The notes under the pieces: generated by a model | Told to the model about the DNA's origin: nothing | Seen by the model: only the letters and a program-made list of their open reading frames with translations | The model's database searches: none | DNA from: DATKKG01 sp035543015 | GTDB lineage: Archaea > Thermoproteota > Nitrososphaeria > Conexivisphaerales > DTJL01 | Length of the DNA: 27,145 bases | Reading direction: 5' to 3' | NCBI GenBank assembly: GCA_035543015.1 | Contig: DATKKG010000078.1 | Location: forward strand, 1 to 27,145 | Translations under genes and position numbers: made by a program | Shown: positions 1-7,852 of the stretch, piece after piece | Position numbering within the stretch: the first letter of the stretch is position 1 | How the letters are laid out: every line of letters begins with the position of its first letter

Positions 1-1493
1 CGCGAGGGCGGCGCGGGGGCCCGAACACTGCGAGCATGGGCCCAGACTAGGACAGAGATTTTCGATGCGAGGGTCGCGAGGGCTGCGCAGGGGCCTGAAC
101 ACTGCGAGGAGAAATGCGCTGGCCAAGTCAGCTGTGGAGCAAACGTTGCGAGGGCGGCGCGGCGGCCCGAACACTGCGAGTGGGTCCGTGTGAGCACACT
201 TCAACGTCCGCTCAGGTCGCGAGGGCTGCGCAGGGGCCTGAACACTGCGAACAAACGACGGTCGAAGGTTGCTTGGTCGCGAGGGCGGCGCGGGGGCCAG
301 AGCACCGCGAGGGGCGATGTCGTCGAGTCGCGAGGACCGGTTGTTGGTTCGAAGGTAACTTTGTTCAATCGTCGCGAGGGCGGCTCGGGGGCCAGAGCAC
401 CGCGAGACACTGAGTAGAGGAGATCAGTTCTTCTCTCAAAGAGTTGAGAGGGCGGCGCGAGGGAGGAACCATGGGAATTGATGTTTCGAGGGCAGCTCAG
501 AGGCCCGAACACTGCGAGTTGTAGTAGAGGATGTTGTTGCGAGGGCGGCGCGGGGGCCAGAACACCGCGAGGAGAAATGCGCTGGGCAAGTCAGCCGTGG
601 AGCAAACGTCGCGAGGGCGGCGCGGCGGCCCGAACACCGCGAGGTGGCCATGTGTTTCCATTGAGTCTCTATGTGACGGGATTTGTATCAAGGAGTTGCG
701 AGGGCGGCGCGGCGGCCCGAATACCGTGAGGGAGGAACCATGGGAATTGATGTTGCGAGGGCGGCGCAGGAGCCCGAACACTGCGATCATCGAGATGATC
801 AAGTTTTTTTCGTTTTTTTTCGTCGATATCATGTCGCGAGGACAGCGCGGGGGCCCGAATACTGTGAGCTTGGGTCCTGACGAAGTTGCGAGGGCGGCGC
901 GGGGGCCCGAACACCGTGAGGTACTCGGTTCGCGTCGGAGATTAGAAGTGATCGAGGTTGTGAGTATGGTGCGGGGGCCAGAACACCGTGAGCTGATCTC
1001 TTCCTATTGATGCGAGGGTGTCGCGGGGGCCCGAACACCGCGAGTTGACCTCTTCCTGTTGATGCGAGGGCGTCGCGGGGGCCCGAACACTGCGAGAGAG
1101 CGCAGCTTCAGTACCTGAGGATATCGTGGACTAGTCGCGAGGGCGGCGCGGGGGCGCGAGATTCCGCACTGTCGCGAGGGCGGCGCAGGGGCCCGAACAC
1201 TGCGAGGGCGACCTCGCTAGACACGAACGCGCTGTAAGAGTCGTCGCGAGGGCGGCGCAGGGGCCCGAACACTGCGAGTCTTCGGGAGGAGACGGTGATG
1301 TCCATCCCAGCCTTGTCGCGAGGGCGGCGCAGGGGCCCGAACACTGCGAGGGTCAGAATCCCCTCCCGGAACCCACCCAGTAGGAGCAGGTCGCGAGGGC
1401 GGCGCAGGGGCCCGAACACTGCGAGTACTTCATCGGGTTCTTGTCTGATCTCTCGAAGTAGTGAGGGCGGCGCGGCGGCCCGAATACCGCGAG
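1..1493 (+). CRISPR. CRISPR array 1 (partly decayed, runs off the left edge)
   Basis: There are about 23 repeat units of the 36-nt type that starts GTCGCGAGGG and ends GAACACTGCGAG. Starts are at 73, 145, 216, 276, 371, 443 (truncated), 483, 536, 608, 695, 752, 833, 885, 957, 1009, 1061, 1134 (degenerate), 1171, 1243, 1315, 1390 and 1458; the first copy (1-34) is cut by the window edge. Spacers left of 1170 range from 16 to 59 nt and several are duplicated with small changes. The 1171-1425 block is regular, with 36-39 nt spacers. The last repeat (1458-1493) is diverged, as expected at a leader-distal end. Repeat covariation implies plus-strand transcription (see findings), so any leader lies outside the window to the left. 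Short unique spacers between conserved dyad-containing repeats beside a Cas12-type gene make CRISPR the clear reading. Confidence 0.95.
1171..1350 (+). repeat. 180-bp block shared with array 2 (copy at 4575-4754)
   Basis: Three repeats and two complete spacers (1207-1242 and 1279-1314) recur in the same order in array 2, where the spacers are at 4611-4646 and 4683-4718. The spacers match exactly. I count only two differences, both C/T changes at the same repeat position (repeats 4647 and 4719). Flanking spacers on both sides differ, so this is a segmental exchange or duplication between arrays, not independent acquisition. Confidence 0.93.
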
Positions 1494-1536
1494 ATCTGGA
1501 ATCGGTGCTTGTGAGAGTCAGGTGTTAACTTGATTG

Positions 1537-1566
1537 TTGACATCTAATTCTGCAGGTGGTTAGATA
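1537..1566 (+). promoter_or_regulatory. Probable sigma70-type promoter for the Cas12m-like gene
   Basis: The 100-nt gap between array 1 and the effector gene (1494-1593) is more AT-rich than its surroundings. It contains a perfect TTGACA at 1537-1542 and TAGATA at 1561-1566, 18 nt apart. A strong Shine-Dalgarno sequence, GGAGGAAGG, follows at 1582-1590, four bases before the ATG at 1594. Because array 2 starts 29 bp after the gene, this promoter could also drive array 2. Confidence 0.6.
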
Positions 1567-1593
1567 CATTTCCTCTGGACTGGAGGAAGGCTC

Positions 1594-3654
1594 ATGAAGC
1601 GGAAGAAGTCGAAGCTCCCATCTCGGGTATACAAGTATGCCCTGCGACCCCCGACGCTCAATGCCGAGCTCGTCGACGAGTCGCACTGTGAGTCGAGGCG
1701 ATATTACAACAAGCTCGTCACGATCGAGAATCGCCGGCGACACTTCTACCGTCTCTGCCGAGCCAAGTACTTCCCGGAGTATGCTCGCGCGGAGGAGGAC
1801 GTCAGCGCGCTCGAGCTGAGGCTCGAGGAGGAGCGCACTTCCATCTTGAGCAAGAAGTCCGAGGGTAGGACGAGGCAGGTGAGTGACGCTGACCGGGGGA
1901 GCGTTGATCAGATCCTGGCGGAGCTCAAGCTGGCGCGGAAGCGGGTCGTCGAGCTCGGGCTGCCGATACGGATAGTGGAGCACGAGCTGCGTGTGGTGAA
2001 GCTCGAAACCGAGCGAGCGGAGCTTGCTGGAGCAGGCGACGAGGACGGGGCTCGAGAAGTTGTCGAGAAGCTAGTGAAGCTGGTCAAGAAGCTCGCTAAG
2101 TTGCGCGAGAGGCTCGCGAAGATCTTGAACGAGACCGCGGTTGTCGAGCGGGTGCGCGAGGCTGTCGCGAGGATGCGCGAGGATGTGGAGGTCCACGACG
2201 AGGAGGCGCTCGAGGCCGTCAAGGCGCTGCGGTCTAGTCTCTACTGGGGCACTTACCTGCTTGTCGAGAAGGCGTTCGAGCAGGCCTCCGCGAAGTCGAA
2301 GTATGACGTTGCGTACGATGATACGCCTTCGCATCTGCTCAAGAGCCGCATCGGTGTTCATTGGGTTGGAGGGACGTCTGTGGAGGAGGTGCTCTCGAAC
2401 GATACGCTCATGCAGATAGTAGATCCGCCGGAATTCCGGCAGACGAAGAGTGGGATCTACAGGCCCAGGTACAAGAGGGACGAGCAGGGCAACATCATCT
2501 ACTGCATGCTGAGGTTCCGGGTTGGGTCGGTCGGCAAGAAGAAGGAGCCCCTCTGGGCGGAGCTTCCGCTCGCCTACGATCGGCCGCTGCCGGTTGACGG
2601 TCGCATCAAGTTTGCCTATGTTACGAGGCGTCCGCTGCGGGAGCGCAATCCATGGCAGTACTACCTGTGCGTGTCGGTTGAGGCGGCGAGCTTCGAGCGC
2701 ACGCTGCCCCACGTGACCCAGGAGGGGACGACAACGGTCAATTTTGGTTGGCGGCAGCTCGACAGCGGTAACATCAGGGTCGCGACGGTAAACCGTGACG
2801 GAGGGAAGGTGGAGTATGTCGAGATCCCGAAGTACTTCGTCGACGGCCACGTGAAGTGCAGGAAGCTGCAGGGTCTGCTCGACGAGAAGTTCGAGGCCGT
2901 CAAGAAGGAGATCGCCGGGTGGATCTCGTCGAGGGAGCGGCATTTGCCGGGGATGCTGCCGGAGCTGTTCGTCGAGAGCTTCGAGCACGTCACCATGTGG
3001 AAGTCGCAGCACAAGCTTTGCGAGCTCGTGCGCTACTGGGAGGAGCACAGGGTGGAGGGGGACGACGGCATCTGGTCGGTGGTCGACGAGTGGCGAGGGA
3101 GGTACTTGCACCTCCATGACTGGATGACTAACGCGAGGCGGAGACTGCTCGGCTGGCGCCGCGACTTCTATGCGAGGGTGGCCAAGGATCTGGTGATTAC
3201 GTCGGCTCAGGTGGCGATAGATACTTTCAAGATCGCCGACGTGGCAGAGCGACCGGAGGCCGAAGCTGTCGAGGAGGGGGGCGAGAGGGCGAGGTGGAAC
3301 CGGGTGGTCGCGGCGCCGAGCGAGCTCCGGAGGGCTATAGAGGTGGCGGCCAAGAAGTACCATTGCCTAGTGCTGGCTGCGCCCACTGTGGACGGCACCA
3401 GGAGGTGCAATGTCTGCGGGGAGATCTACGAGTGGGATCCTGCTCGGGAGTTCGTGCACGCGTGCCCTGGGAAAGATGGTTCTGGGTGCTCGGAGTGGGA
3501 TCAGGACGTCAACAACACCGACAACTTGGTCGATGCCGTTGCGAGCGGCGACGTGGTGCCGTTGGTTCGGCCGGCTGAGCACAGGGATGGCGAGGACTTG
3601 ATCTCTAGTGAGCAGTTGCCCTATGGCATCGCTCGCAAGATGCTGGGCAAGTAG
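1594..3654 (+). CDS. cas12m: Cas12m-like type V CRISPR effector (RuvC-like site altered)
   Basis: 686-residue single-protein effector, expected to bind crRNA and DNA. The N-terminal part (about 60-200) is highly charged, helical and coiled-coil-like, followed by LYWGTY (216-221). The RuvC-like half has VNFGWR (382-387) at RuvC-I, with Asn383 where catalytic Asp is usual. AIDTFKIADV (541-550) is at RuvC-II, with Asp543 where Glu is usual. A zinc ribbon has Cys605, Cys608, Cys624 and Cys632, and WDQDVNNTDN (635-644) at RuvC-III keeps Asp638. The GWR motif, a WKSQ...LLGWRRD stretch (469-524) and the size match my memory of Cas12m, whose RuvC-I Asp is also replaced and which blocks DNA without cutting it. 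That behaviour here is inference. The start is fixed by GGAGGAAGG at 1582-1590. No cas1, cas2 or cas4 is present. Another compact Cas12 or a TnpB derivative is less likely, given the two adjoining arrays. Confidence 0.85.
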   Translation: MKRKKSKLPSRVYKYALRPPTLNAELVDESHCESRRYYNKLVTIENRRRHFYRLCRAKYFPEYARAEEDVSALELRLEEERTSILSKKSEGRTRQVSDADRGSVDQILAELKLARKRVVELGLPIRIVEHELRVVKLETERAELAGAGDEDGAREVVEKLVKLVKKLAKLRERLAKILNETAVVERVREAVARMREDVEVHDEEALEAVKALRSSLYWGTYLLVEKAFEQASAKSKYDVAYDDTPSHLLKSRIGVHWVGGTSVEEVLSNDTLMQIVDPPEFRQTKSGIYRPRYKRDEQGNIIYCMLRFRVGSVGKKKEPLWAELPLAYDRPLPVDGRIKFAYVTRRPLRERNPWQYYLCVSVEAASFERTLPHVTQEGTTTVNFGWRQLDSGNIRVATVNRDGGKVEYVEIPKYFVDGHVKCRKLQGLLDEKFEAVKKEIAGWISSRERHLPGMLPELFVESFEHVTMWKSQHKLCELVRYWEEHRVEGDDGIWSVVDEWRGRYLHLHDWMTNARRRLLGWRRDFYARVAKDLVITSAQVAIDTFKIADVAERPEAEAVEEGGERARWNRVVAAPSELRRAIEVAAKKYHCLVLAAPTVDGTRRCNVCGEIYEWDPAREFVHACPGKDGSGCSEWDQDVNNTDNLVDAVASGDVVPLVRPAEHRDGEDLISSEQLPYGIARKMLGK

Positions 3655-3683
3655 CTGAAAACCTTATAGATTTTCGTGTAGCT

Positions 3684-5644
3684 GTCGCGAGGGCGGCGCA
3701 GGGGCCTGAACACTGCGAGGTCTTCTCGGGGCGGTCGATGATGGCGGCGGGAGTGCCGGTCGCGAGGGCGGCGCAGGGGCCTGAACACTGCGAGGTTCTT
3801 GTAGATCGGAATATCAATTTTTCCGAAACCGGTCGTGAGGGCGGCGCAGGGGCCTGAACACTGCGAGGATTTCGCCGATCCGGAGCTCTTCACGAAATTC
3901 CTGGTCGTGAGGGCGGCGCAGGGGCCTGAACACTGCGAGCGTCCCCCACCGGCATCGGTTTCCAGAGACAGTCCACCTCGTCGTGAGGGCGGCGCAGGGG
4001 CCTGAACACTGCGAGGGCTAACCAGTCTGTCACCGTATCCGAGTCACGAGCCGGTCGTGAGGGCGGCGCAGGGGCCTGAACACTGCGAGGACGACCTTGT
4101 AGCACTCACGCCGGACGCAGACGGGAAGGTCGTGAGGGCGGCGCAGGGGCCTGAACACTGCGAGGTCGGGAGAGTGTTCTAGGAGCCTCTGAGCCTCTGA
4201 CGAAGCACTAGTCGTGAGGGCGGCGCAGGGGCCTGAACACTGCGAGGGATCGTCCTTGGCGCGACTTGGGGAGAAGGCTCGAGTCGCGAGGGCGGCGCAG
4301 GGGCCTGAACACTGCGAGGTCTCACCCGAGGCCCTGAAGCTGGCTCGCAAGAAGGGGTCGCGAGGGCGGCGCAGGGGCCTGAACACTGCGAGAACGCAAA
4401 GGCCCTGCCTCCCGCAAACTCGAAGGAAAGTCGCGAGGGCGGCGCAGGGGCCTGAACACTGCGAGCCTTTCTCGCGCGTGCGGCCAGGCAGGCGACCAAG
4501 GGGTCGCGAGGGCGGCGCAGGGGCCCGAACACTGCGAGCGACTGTCCGACAGCGAAAATGGCGCTTTTTGTCGCGTCGCGAGGGCGGCGCAGGGGCCCGA
4601 ACACTGCGAGGGCGACCTCGCTAGACACGAACGCGCTGTAAGAGTCGTCGCGAGGGCGGCGCAGGGGTCCGAACACTGCGAGTCTTCGGGAGGAGACGGT
4701 GATGTCCATCCCAGCCTTGTCGCGAGGGCGGCGCAGGGGCCTGAACACTGCGAGCCCCGCTTGAATTCCCCGGCCACGACGACCAAGAAGTCGCGAGGGC
4801 GGCGCAGGGGCCCGAACACTGCGAGAGAATCGCGCGGCTTGTGCAGGTGTCGATCGACGAGTCGCTAGGGCGGCGCAGGGGCCTGAACACTGTGAGGACA
4901 ACGAAAGCTGATATTCGGCAGAGCTAAAGGACGTCGCGAGGGCAGCGCAGAGGCCTGAATACTGTGAGGAAAGGCGAGAAATTGAGCATCAGAGCAGTCG
5001 TCAAGTCGCGAGGGCGGCGCAGGGGCCTGAACACTGTGAGGAATGGTTGCCCGGGGTAGGACAGCGGATCGGGAGAGTCGCGAGGGCGGCGCAGGGGCCC
5101 GAACACTGCGAGCGCATAGGGGCCGTGCAGAGGAGGCGGCCAAGATTTCGGTCGCGAGGGCGGCGCAGGGGCCCGAACACTGTGAGAGCAGAGTGCGAGA
5201 GAGGGCGACTAGGTCAAGCCAGGTCGCGAGGGCGGCGCAGGGGCCCGAACACTGCGAGTCGCGTGGCCCCTTCGAGCGCGGAGGAAGTATCACGTCGTGA
5301 GGGCGGTGCAGGGGCCCGAACACTGCGAGTTGATGCCCACCGTCTGTGGGTTGCTGACCTGGTCAGGTTGTGAGGGCGGCGCAGGGGCCCGAACACTGCG
5401 AGGAGACGCCAAGAAGAGGTTCGCGTACAGTACAGACCGTCGCGAGGGCGGCGCAGGGGCCCGAACACTGCGAGCACGGAAGTAGCCTTGCAACATCTGA
5501 AAATCATTGTGTGTCGCGAGGGCAGCGCAGGGGCCTGAACACTGCGAGCAGGCAACCAATCGAGGACACAATGGCAGCAACACGTCGCGAGGGCGGCGCA
5601 GGGGCCCGAACACTGCGAGGAGCGATGTCGTCGAGTCGTGAGGG
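3684..5644 (+). CRISPR. CRISPR array 2 (27 repeats, 26 spacers, truncated end unit)
   Basis: There are 27 complete 36-nt repeats, starting at 3684, 3759, 3832, 3904, 3980, 4054, 4129, 4211, 4283, 4357, 4430, 4503, 4575, 4647, 4719, 4790, 4861, 4933, 5005, 5077, 5151, 5223, 5294, 5367, 5439, 5513 and 5584. Spacers are mostly 35-40 nt; one of 46 nt (4165-4210) contains a tandem 8-nt duplication. A 15-nt spacer stub (5620-5634) and about 10 nt of repeat (5635-5644) end the array. The effector-proximal repeats 3832-4211 share a GTCGTGAG variant, and repeats up to 4430 carry GCCTGAAC, while most distal ones carry GCCCGAAC. Only 29 bp (3655-3683, AT-rich) separate the array from the effector stop codon, so co-transcription or a promoter inside the gene is likely. 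Confidence 0.97.
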
Positions 5645-5646
5645 AA

Positions 5647-5823
5647 TTATCGATGCACGTCTGGGCATTGAATCATTCGGACGATCTCGTCTGCGTCTTC
5701 ATAGTCGTAGTTTGGCGACAGTGAGATCACGAGGCGCAAGAACACCCACACCCAGGCTTCACCGTTGAGTACGGCTGGGGCCAGTCGACCGCGGAATTGG
5801 GCTATGTTGTTTTTGTGCTTCAC
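5647..5823 (-). CDS. Small hypothetical protein beside array 2
   Basis: 58-codon ORF with a GTG start at 5823 and TAA stop, lying between the Toprim gene and the end of array 2. It is in the same frame as the Toprim gene, just after that gene's TAA. The product has a hydrophobic stretch (AWVWVFLRLVISL) followed by an acidic helix-like tail (YEDADEIVRMI), which looks more protein-like than the low-complexity readings on the other strand. No convincing Shine-Dalgarno is visible before the GTG, so it could also be a remnant of a longer gene. I do not recognise a family. It accounts for most of the 212 bp between the array and the Toprim gene. Confidence 0.45.
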   Translation of the reverse strand: MKHKNNIAQFRGRLAPAVLNGEAWVWVFLRLVISLSPNYDYEDADEIVRMIQCPDVHR

Positions 5824-5856
5824 AGTTTCACAGTAAATTGACTGCGCAAGCGGGCA

Positions 5857-6867
5857 TTATGGCTTCTTGGCCTTGTTTCTCATTGCCTTCCGGAGCCAGG
5901 ATTTGTCAGCGTCTTCCCGGGCTATCACTTCCTTGAGGGCGCGCGAGTCGATCACCTCCTCGAAGGCCTCGCGTATCAGGCGACTCAAGACGTTGGGCGG
6001 CAGGGCGTCCACCTCCCACGAGGACTCGCCGTGCTTCCTCACGTAGTCGGATGCTCGGGGGTCGGTCATCTTGGCAGGGTTCGGTGGTGGGTCGTACTCC
6101 TCGACCTGCTCTGTGGTGAGAGCGATCTTCGAGACCTCGAGGTCGATGCTGTGGCGGCTGAACTCGAGGATCCGATCTCGGATGTCTCTGACCATGTCCT
6201 CTCCGGACGGGTCATGGTCCCCTAGGTAGAAGATGATCGCGGGCTTGGTCGTTGACCTGAAGTCTCTTATCTTAGACTCCAAGTACTGGTCTACTTGGTT
6301 GTCGGACCACTCGTGGGTGTCCATCTGTCTCTTTGTCTCGCGGACGATGGCAAAGTAGTCCTGGATGCTCCACCCGACGGCTGTCTGGATGCGCTCGGCG
6401 GACTCTCGCATGGCGCTCGCTGACGAGTAGCCCTTGTTCACCATGAGCGTCACGTGGAACTCTCGAGCGAGCGGGGCTAGGACGCCAGCGAGGGCCTGCT
6501 TCTCAACCCACAGCTCGACGTACTTGGGCTGGTTGCTCCACCGCGGGAGCCGGTAGGCCCTGAGTGCCGACTCGACCAAGGAGGAGATGGAGGTCCACTC
6601 AGAGGGACGTTCAGGCACGCGGCCTCGGTCTTCGATCGCGTCCCAGTCGACGAGGCCGGCGTACCGCGCGTCGGTGAGGAGGGCGGTGAGCTGCTTGTAC
6701 GCGGCCGGAGTGTTCGCGATGAGATCTCGAGCCACGAACTGGTAGTAGAGCTGGCGGGCCGTCAGTCGCAGTCCTTGGGACTGGTACTCCTCGACGATCT
6801 CCACTATCTTCGTGATCTTCGCCATTGATTCTGGTCGGAATTTGGTGCTTCGAATTTTATCTATCAT
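5857..6867 (-). CDS. Toprim / topoisomerase VI A-subunit-like protein
   Basis: 336 residues with the start at 6867. This ATG follows AAAGGAGG at a suitable distance; the longer reading would need an upstream TTG at 6909. Near the N-terminus TARQLYYQFV (36-45) resembles the winged-helix segment of Spo11/topoisomerase VI A-type proteins. The Toprim-like half has ELWVEKQAL (118-126), with Glu122 as the likely conserved acid. FYLGDHDPSGEDM (213-225) supplies the Asp217-x-Asp219 metal-binding pair. No B-subunit ATPase and no strand-cleaving tyrosine are evident, so it is not a complete topoisomerase. Proteins of this layout are common in phages and plasmids, and their exact job is unclear. It is divergent from the small-gene operon at 7013. 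Confidence 0.75.
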   Translation of the reverse strand: MIDKIRSTKFRPESMAKITKIVEIVEEYQSQGLRLTARQLYYQFVARDLIANTPAAYKQLTALLTDARYAGLVDWDAIEDRGRVPERPSEWTSISSLVESALRAYRLPRWSNQPKYVELWVEKQALAGVLAPLAREFHVTLMVNKGYSSASAMRESAERIQTAVGWSIQDYFAIVRETKRQMDTHEWSDNQVDQYLESKIRDFRSTTKPAIIFYLGDHDPSGEDMVRDIRDRILEFSRHSIDLEVSKIALTTEQVEEYDPPPNPAKMTDPRASDYVRKHGESSWEVDALPPNVLSRLIREAFEEVIDSRALKEVIAREDADKSWLRKAMRNKAKKP

Positions 6868-6932
6868 GACCTTGAAGCCTCCTTTAGTTATCATCTTATC
6901 ACGATACAAGGACAGGTGATTAGTTTTTTATT

Positions 6933-6961
6933 TTGACACTTGCTTCTTTATCGGCTATCTT
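6933..6961 (+). promoter_or_regulatory. Promoter P1, twin of the one at 7853
   Basis: TTGACA at 6933-6938 and TATCTT at 6956-6961 are separated by 17 nt. The 19 bases TTTTGACACTTGCTTCTTT (6931-6949) recur exactly at 7851-7869. It lies in the divergent gap between the Toprim gene and the gene at 7013 and points at the latter. The identical spacer sequence goes beyond a sigma70 consensus, which suggests a shared regulator. Confidence 0.75.
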
Positions 6962-7012
6962 GAAGGTCGGGTCTGACGAGCGACAAACCAGACAGAGGAA
7001 GGAGCGACTACG

Positions 7013-7537
7013 ATGAGCATCACCGACAGGGAGAGAGCGATCGGTCTAGTAGACGGAGTCAGGATAGGGGCGGTGGAGGAAGGATCTTCTTTCGAGTACC
7101 TGCTCGGCTTGCGGGACAGCGTGGACGCCTGGAGGGCCGAGCTCGATGCCGTGATATCGGCGAGGGTCCGGGAGACAGGACCGGTGGAGCTGCCGGGATG
7201 CGCGCTTTTTCTCGAGGAGTCGGTGGTGCATGACCAGGCGCCTGGGAGTCAGCACGACGCTGCAGAGGAGGTGCCCGGCCAGCCGTCGGGCGGAGGGCAA
7301 GATCTCGAGGGTCAGCGGGGATCTGCGGACACGAGGGAGGTGCCGGAGGTCGAGTGGCCTGGCGGCATGGTGCCGTCTCCCAACGGGGTCGGGTGGGTCA
7401 AGCGCGAGGGCACGCCTGGTCCGGTGTGTCTGGCAGCCGAGAGGGTGTGCCGAATGGCCGCGAGCCACTCGAGCCTCGTGGAGATAGGGCGGGCCTACCA
7501 GGCGATGATGCGCGGTCGGGCGGTCGGCGGTGCGTGA
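7013..7537 (+). CDS. Hypothetical protein, 174 aa
   Basis: First gene behind promoter P1, with a good ribosome-binding site (GGAAGGAG about ten bases before the ATG). Residues 1-55 read as a helical, charged segment (SSFEYLLGLRDSVDAWRAELDAVIS). The middle (about 70-135) is rich in Gly, Glu, Gln and Pro and probably disordered. A short helical tail contains CLAAERVCRMAASHSSLVEIGRA-type sequence. I do not recognise the family. It is followed closely by the gene starting at 7548, so the two are probably co-transcribed. Confidence 0.7.
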   Translation: MSITDRERAIGLVDGVRIGAVEEGSSFEYLLGLRDSVDAWRAELDAVISARVRETGPVELPGCALFLEESVVHDQAPGSQHDAAEEVPGQPSGGGQDLEGQRGSADTREVPEVEWPGGMVPSPNGVGWVKREGTPGPVCLAAERVCRMAASHSSLVEIGRAYQAMMRGRAVGGA

Positions 7538-7547
7538 GGTGGCGGTG

Positions 7548-7808
7548 ATGACGAATACGGAGTGGGAGGCGCTCTACAAGACCGTGGTGGATGGGAAGAT
7601 CCGCATAGTCGGCGGCCACCTCGTCGTGAGGCAAGACGCGGCCACGGTGCTTGCGCTCTACGACAGTCCCGAGGTCACCCCCGTGCAGCGGCGCAACTTG
7701 AGGGAGCACACGTTCGACGAGGTCCTGGGGGTGGCCCGCCAGTGGCTCGGCGAGAGGGAGCTCTCGGTGGTAGTCGACCCTGAGGGGTTCAGTCTCGGAG
7801 GAGCCTAG
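7548..7808 (+). CDS. Hypothetical small protein, 86 aa
   Basis: The ATG at 7548 is preferred because GAGGTG lies at 7535-7540. A GTG at 7530 would add six residues and overlap the upstream gene. The product begins MTNTEWEALYKTVVDGK and is a mixed alpha/beta-looking soluble protein without cysteines. It sits ten bases after the stop of the 7013 gene. No family is recognised. The stretch after it (7809-7852) is AT-rich and leads into promoter P2. Confidence 0.7.
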   Translation: MTNTEWEALYKTVVDGKIRIVGGHLVVRQDAATVLALYDSPEVTPVQRRNLREHTFDEVLGVARQWLGERELSVVVDPEGFSLGGA

Positions 7809-7852
7809 AGTCGCGAGATTTCTTAGATTTTTTCTCCAGCTACATTTTCTTT

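Noticed and set aside
2071..3363. 430-codon open frame antisense to the Cas12m-like gene
   Set aside because: It is a shadow caused by high GC at third positions; it has no recognisable domain and no ribosome-binding site, and the sense frame has clear motifs.
4179..4901. Long minus-strand open frame (240 codons) through array 2, with similar frames in array 1
   Set aside because: It is a low-complexity translation of CRISPR repeats (recurring AVFRPLRRPRD or QCSGPCAALAT units) without a ribosome-binding site.
6868..6909. Longer Toprim protein starting at TTG 6909
   Set aside because: The ATG at 6867 has AAAGGAGG directly upstream, and the extra 14 residues include that ribosome-binding site.
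7810..7820. TCGCGAG resembling the start of the CRISPR repeat
   Set aside because: Only eight bases match and nothing else of the repeat follows; chance in a GC-rich sequence.
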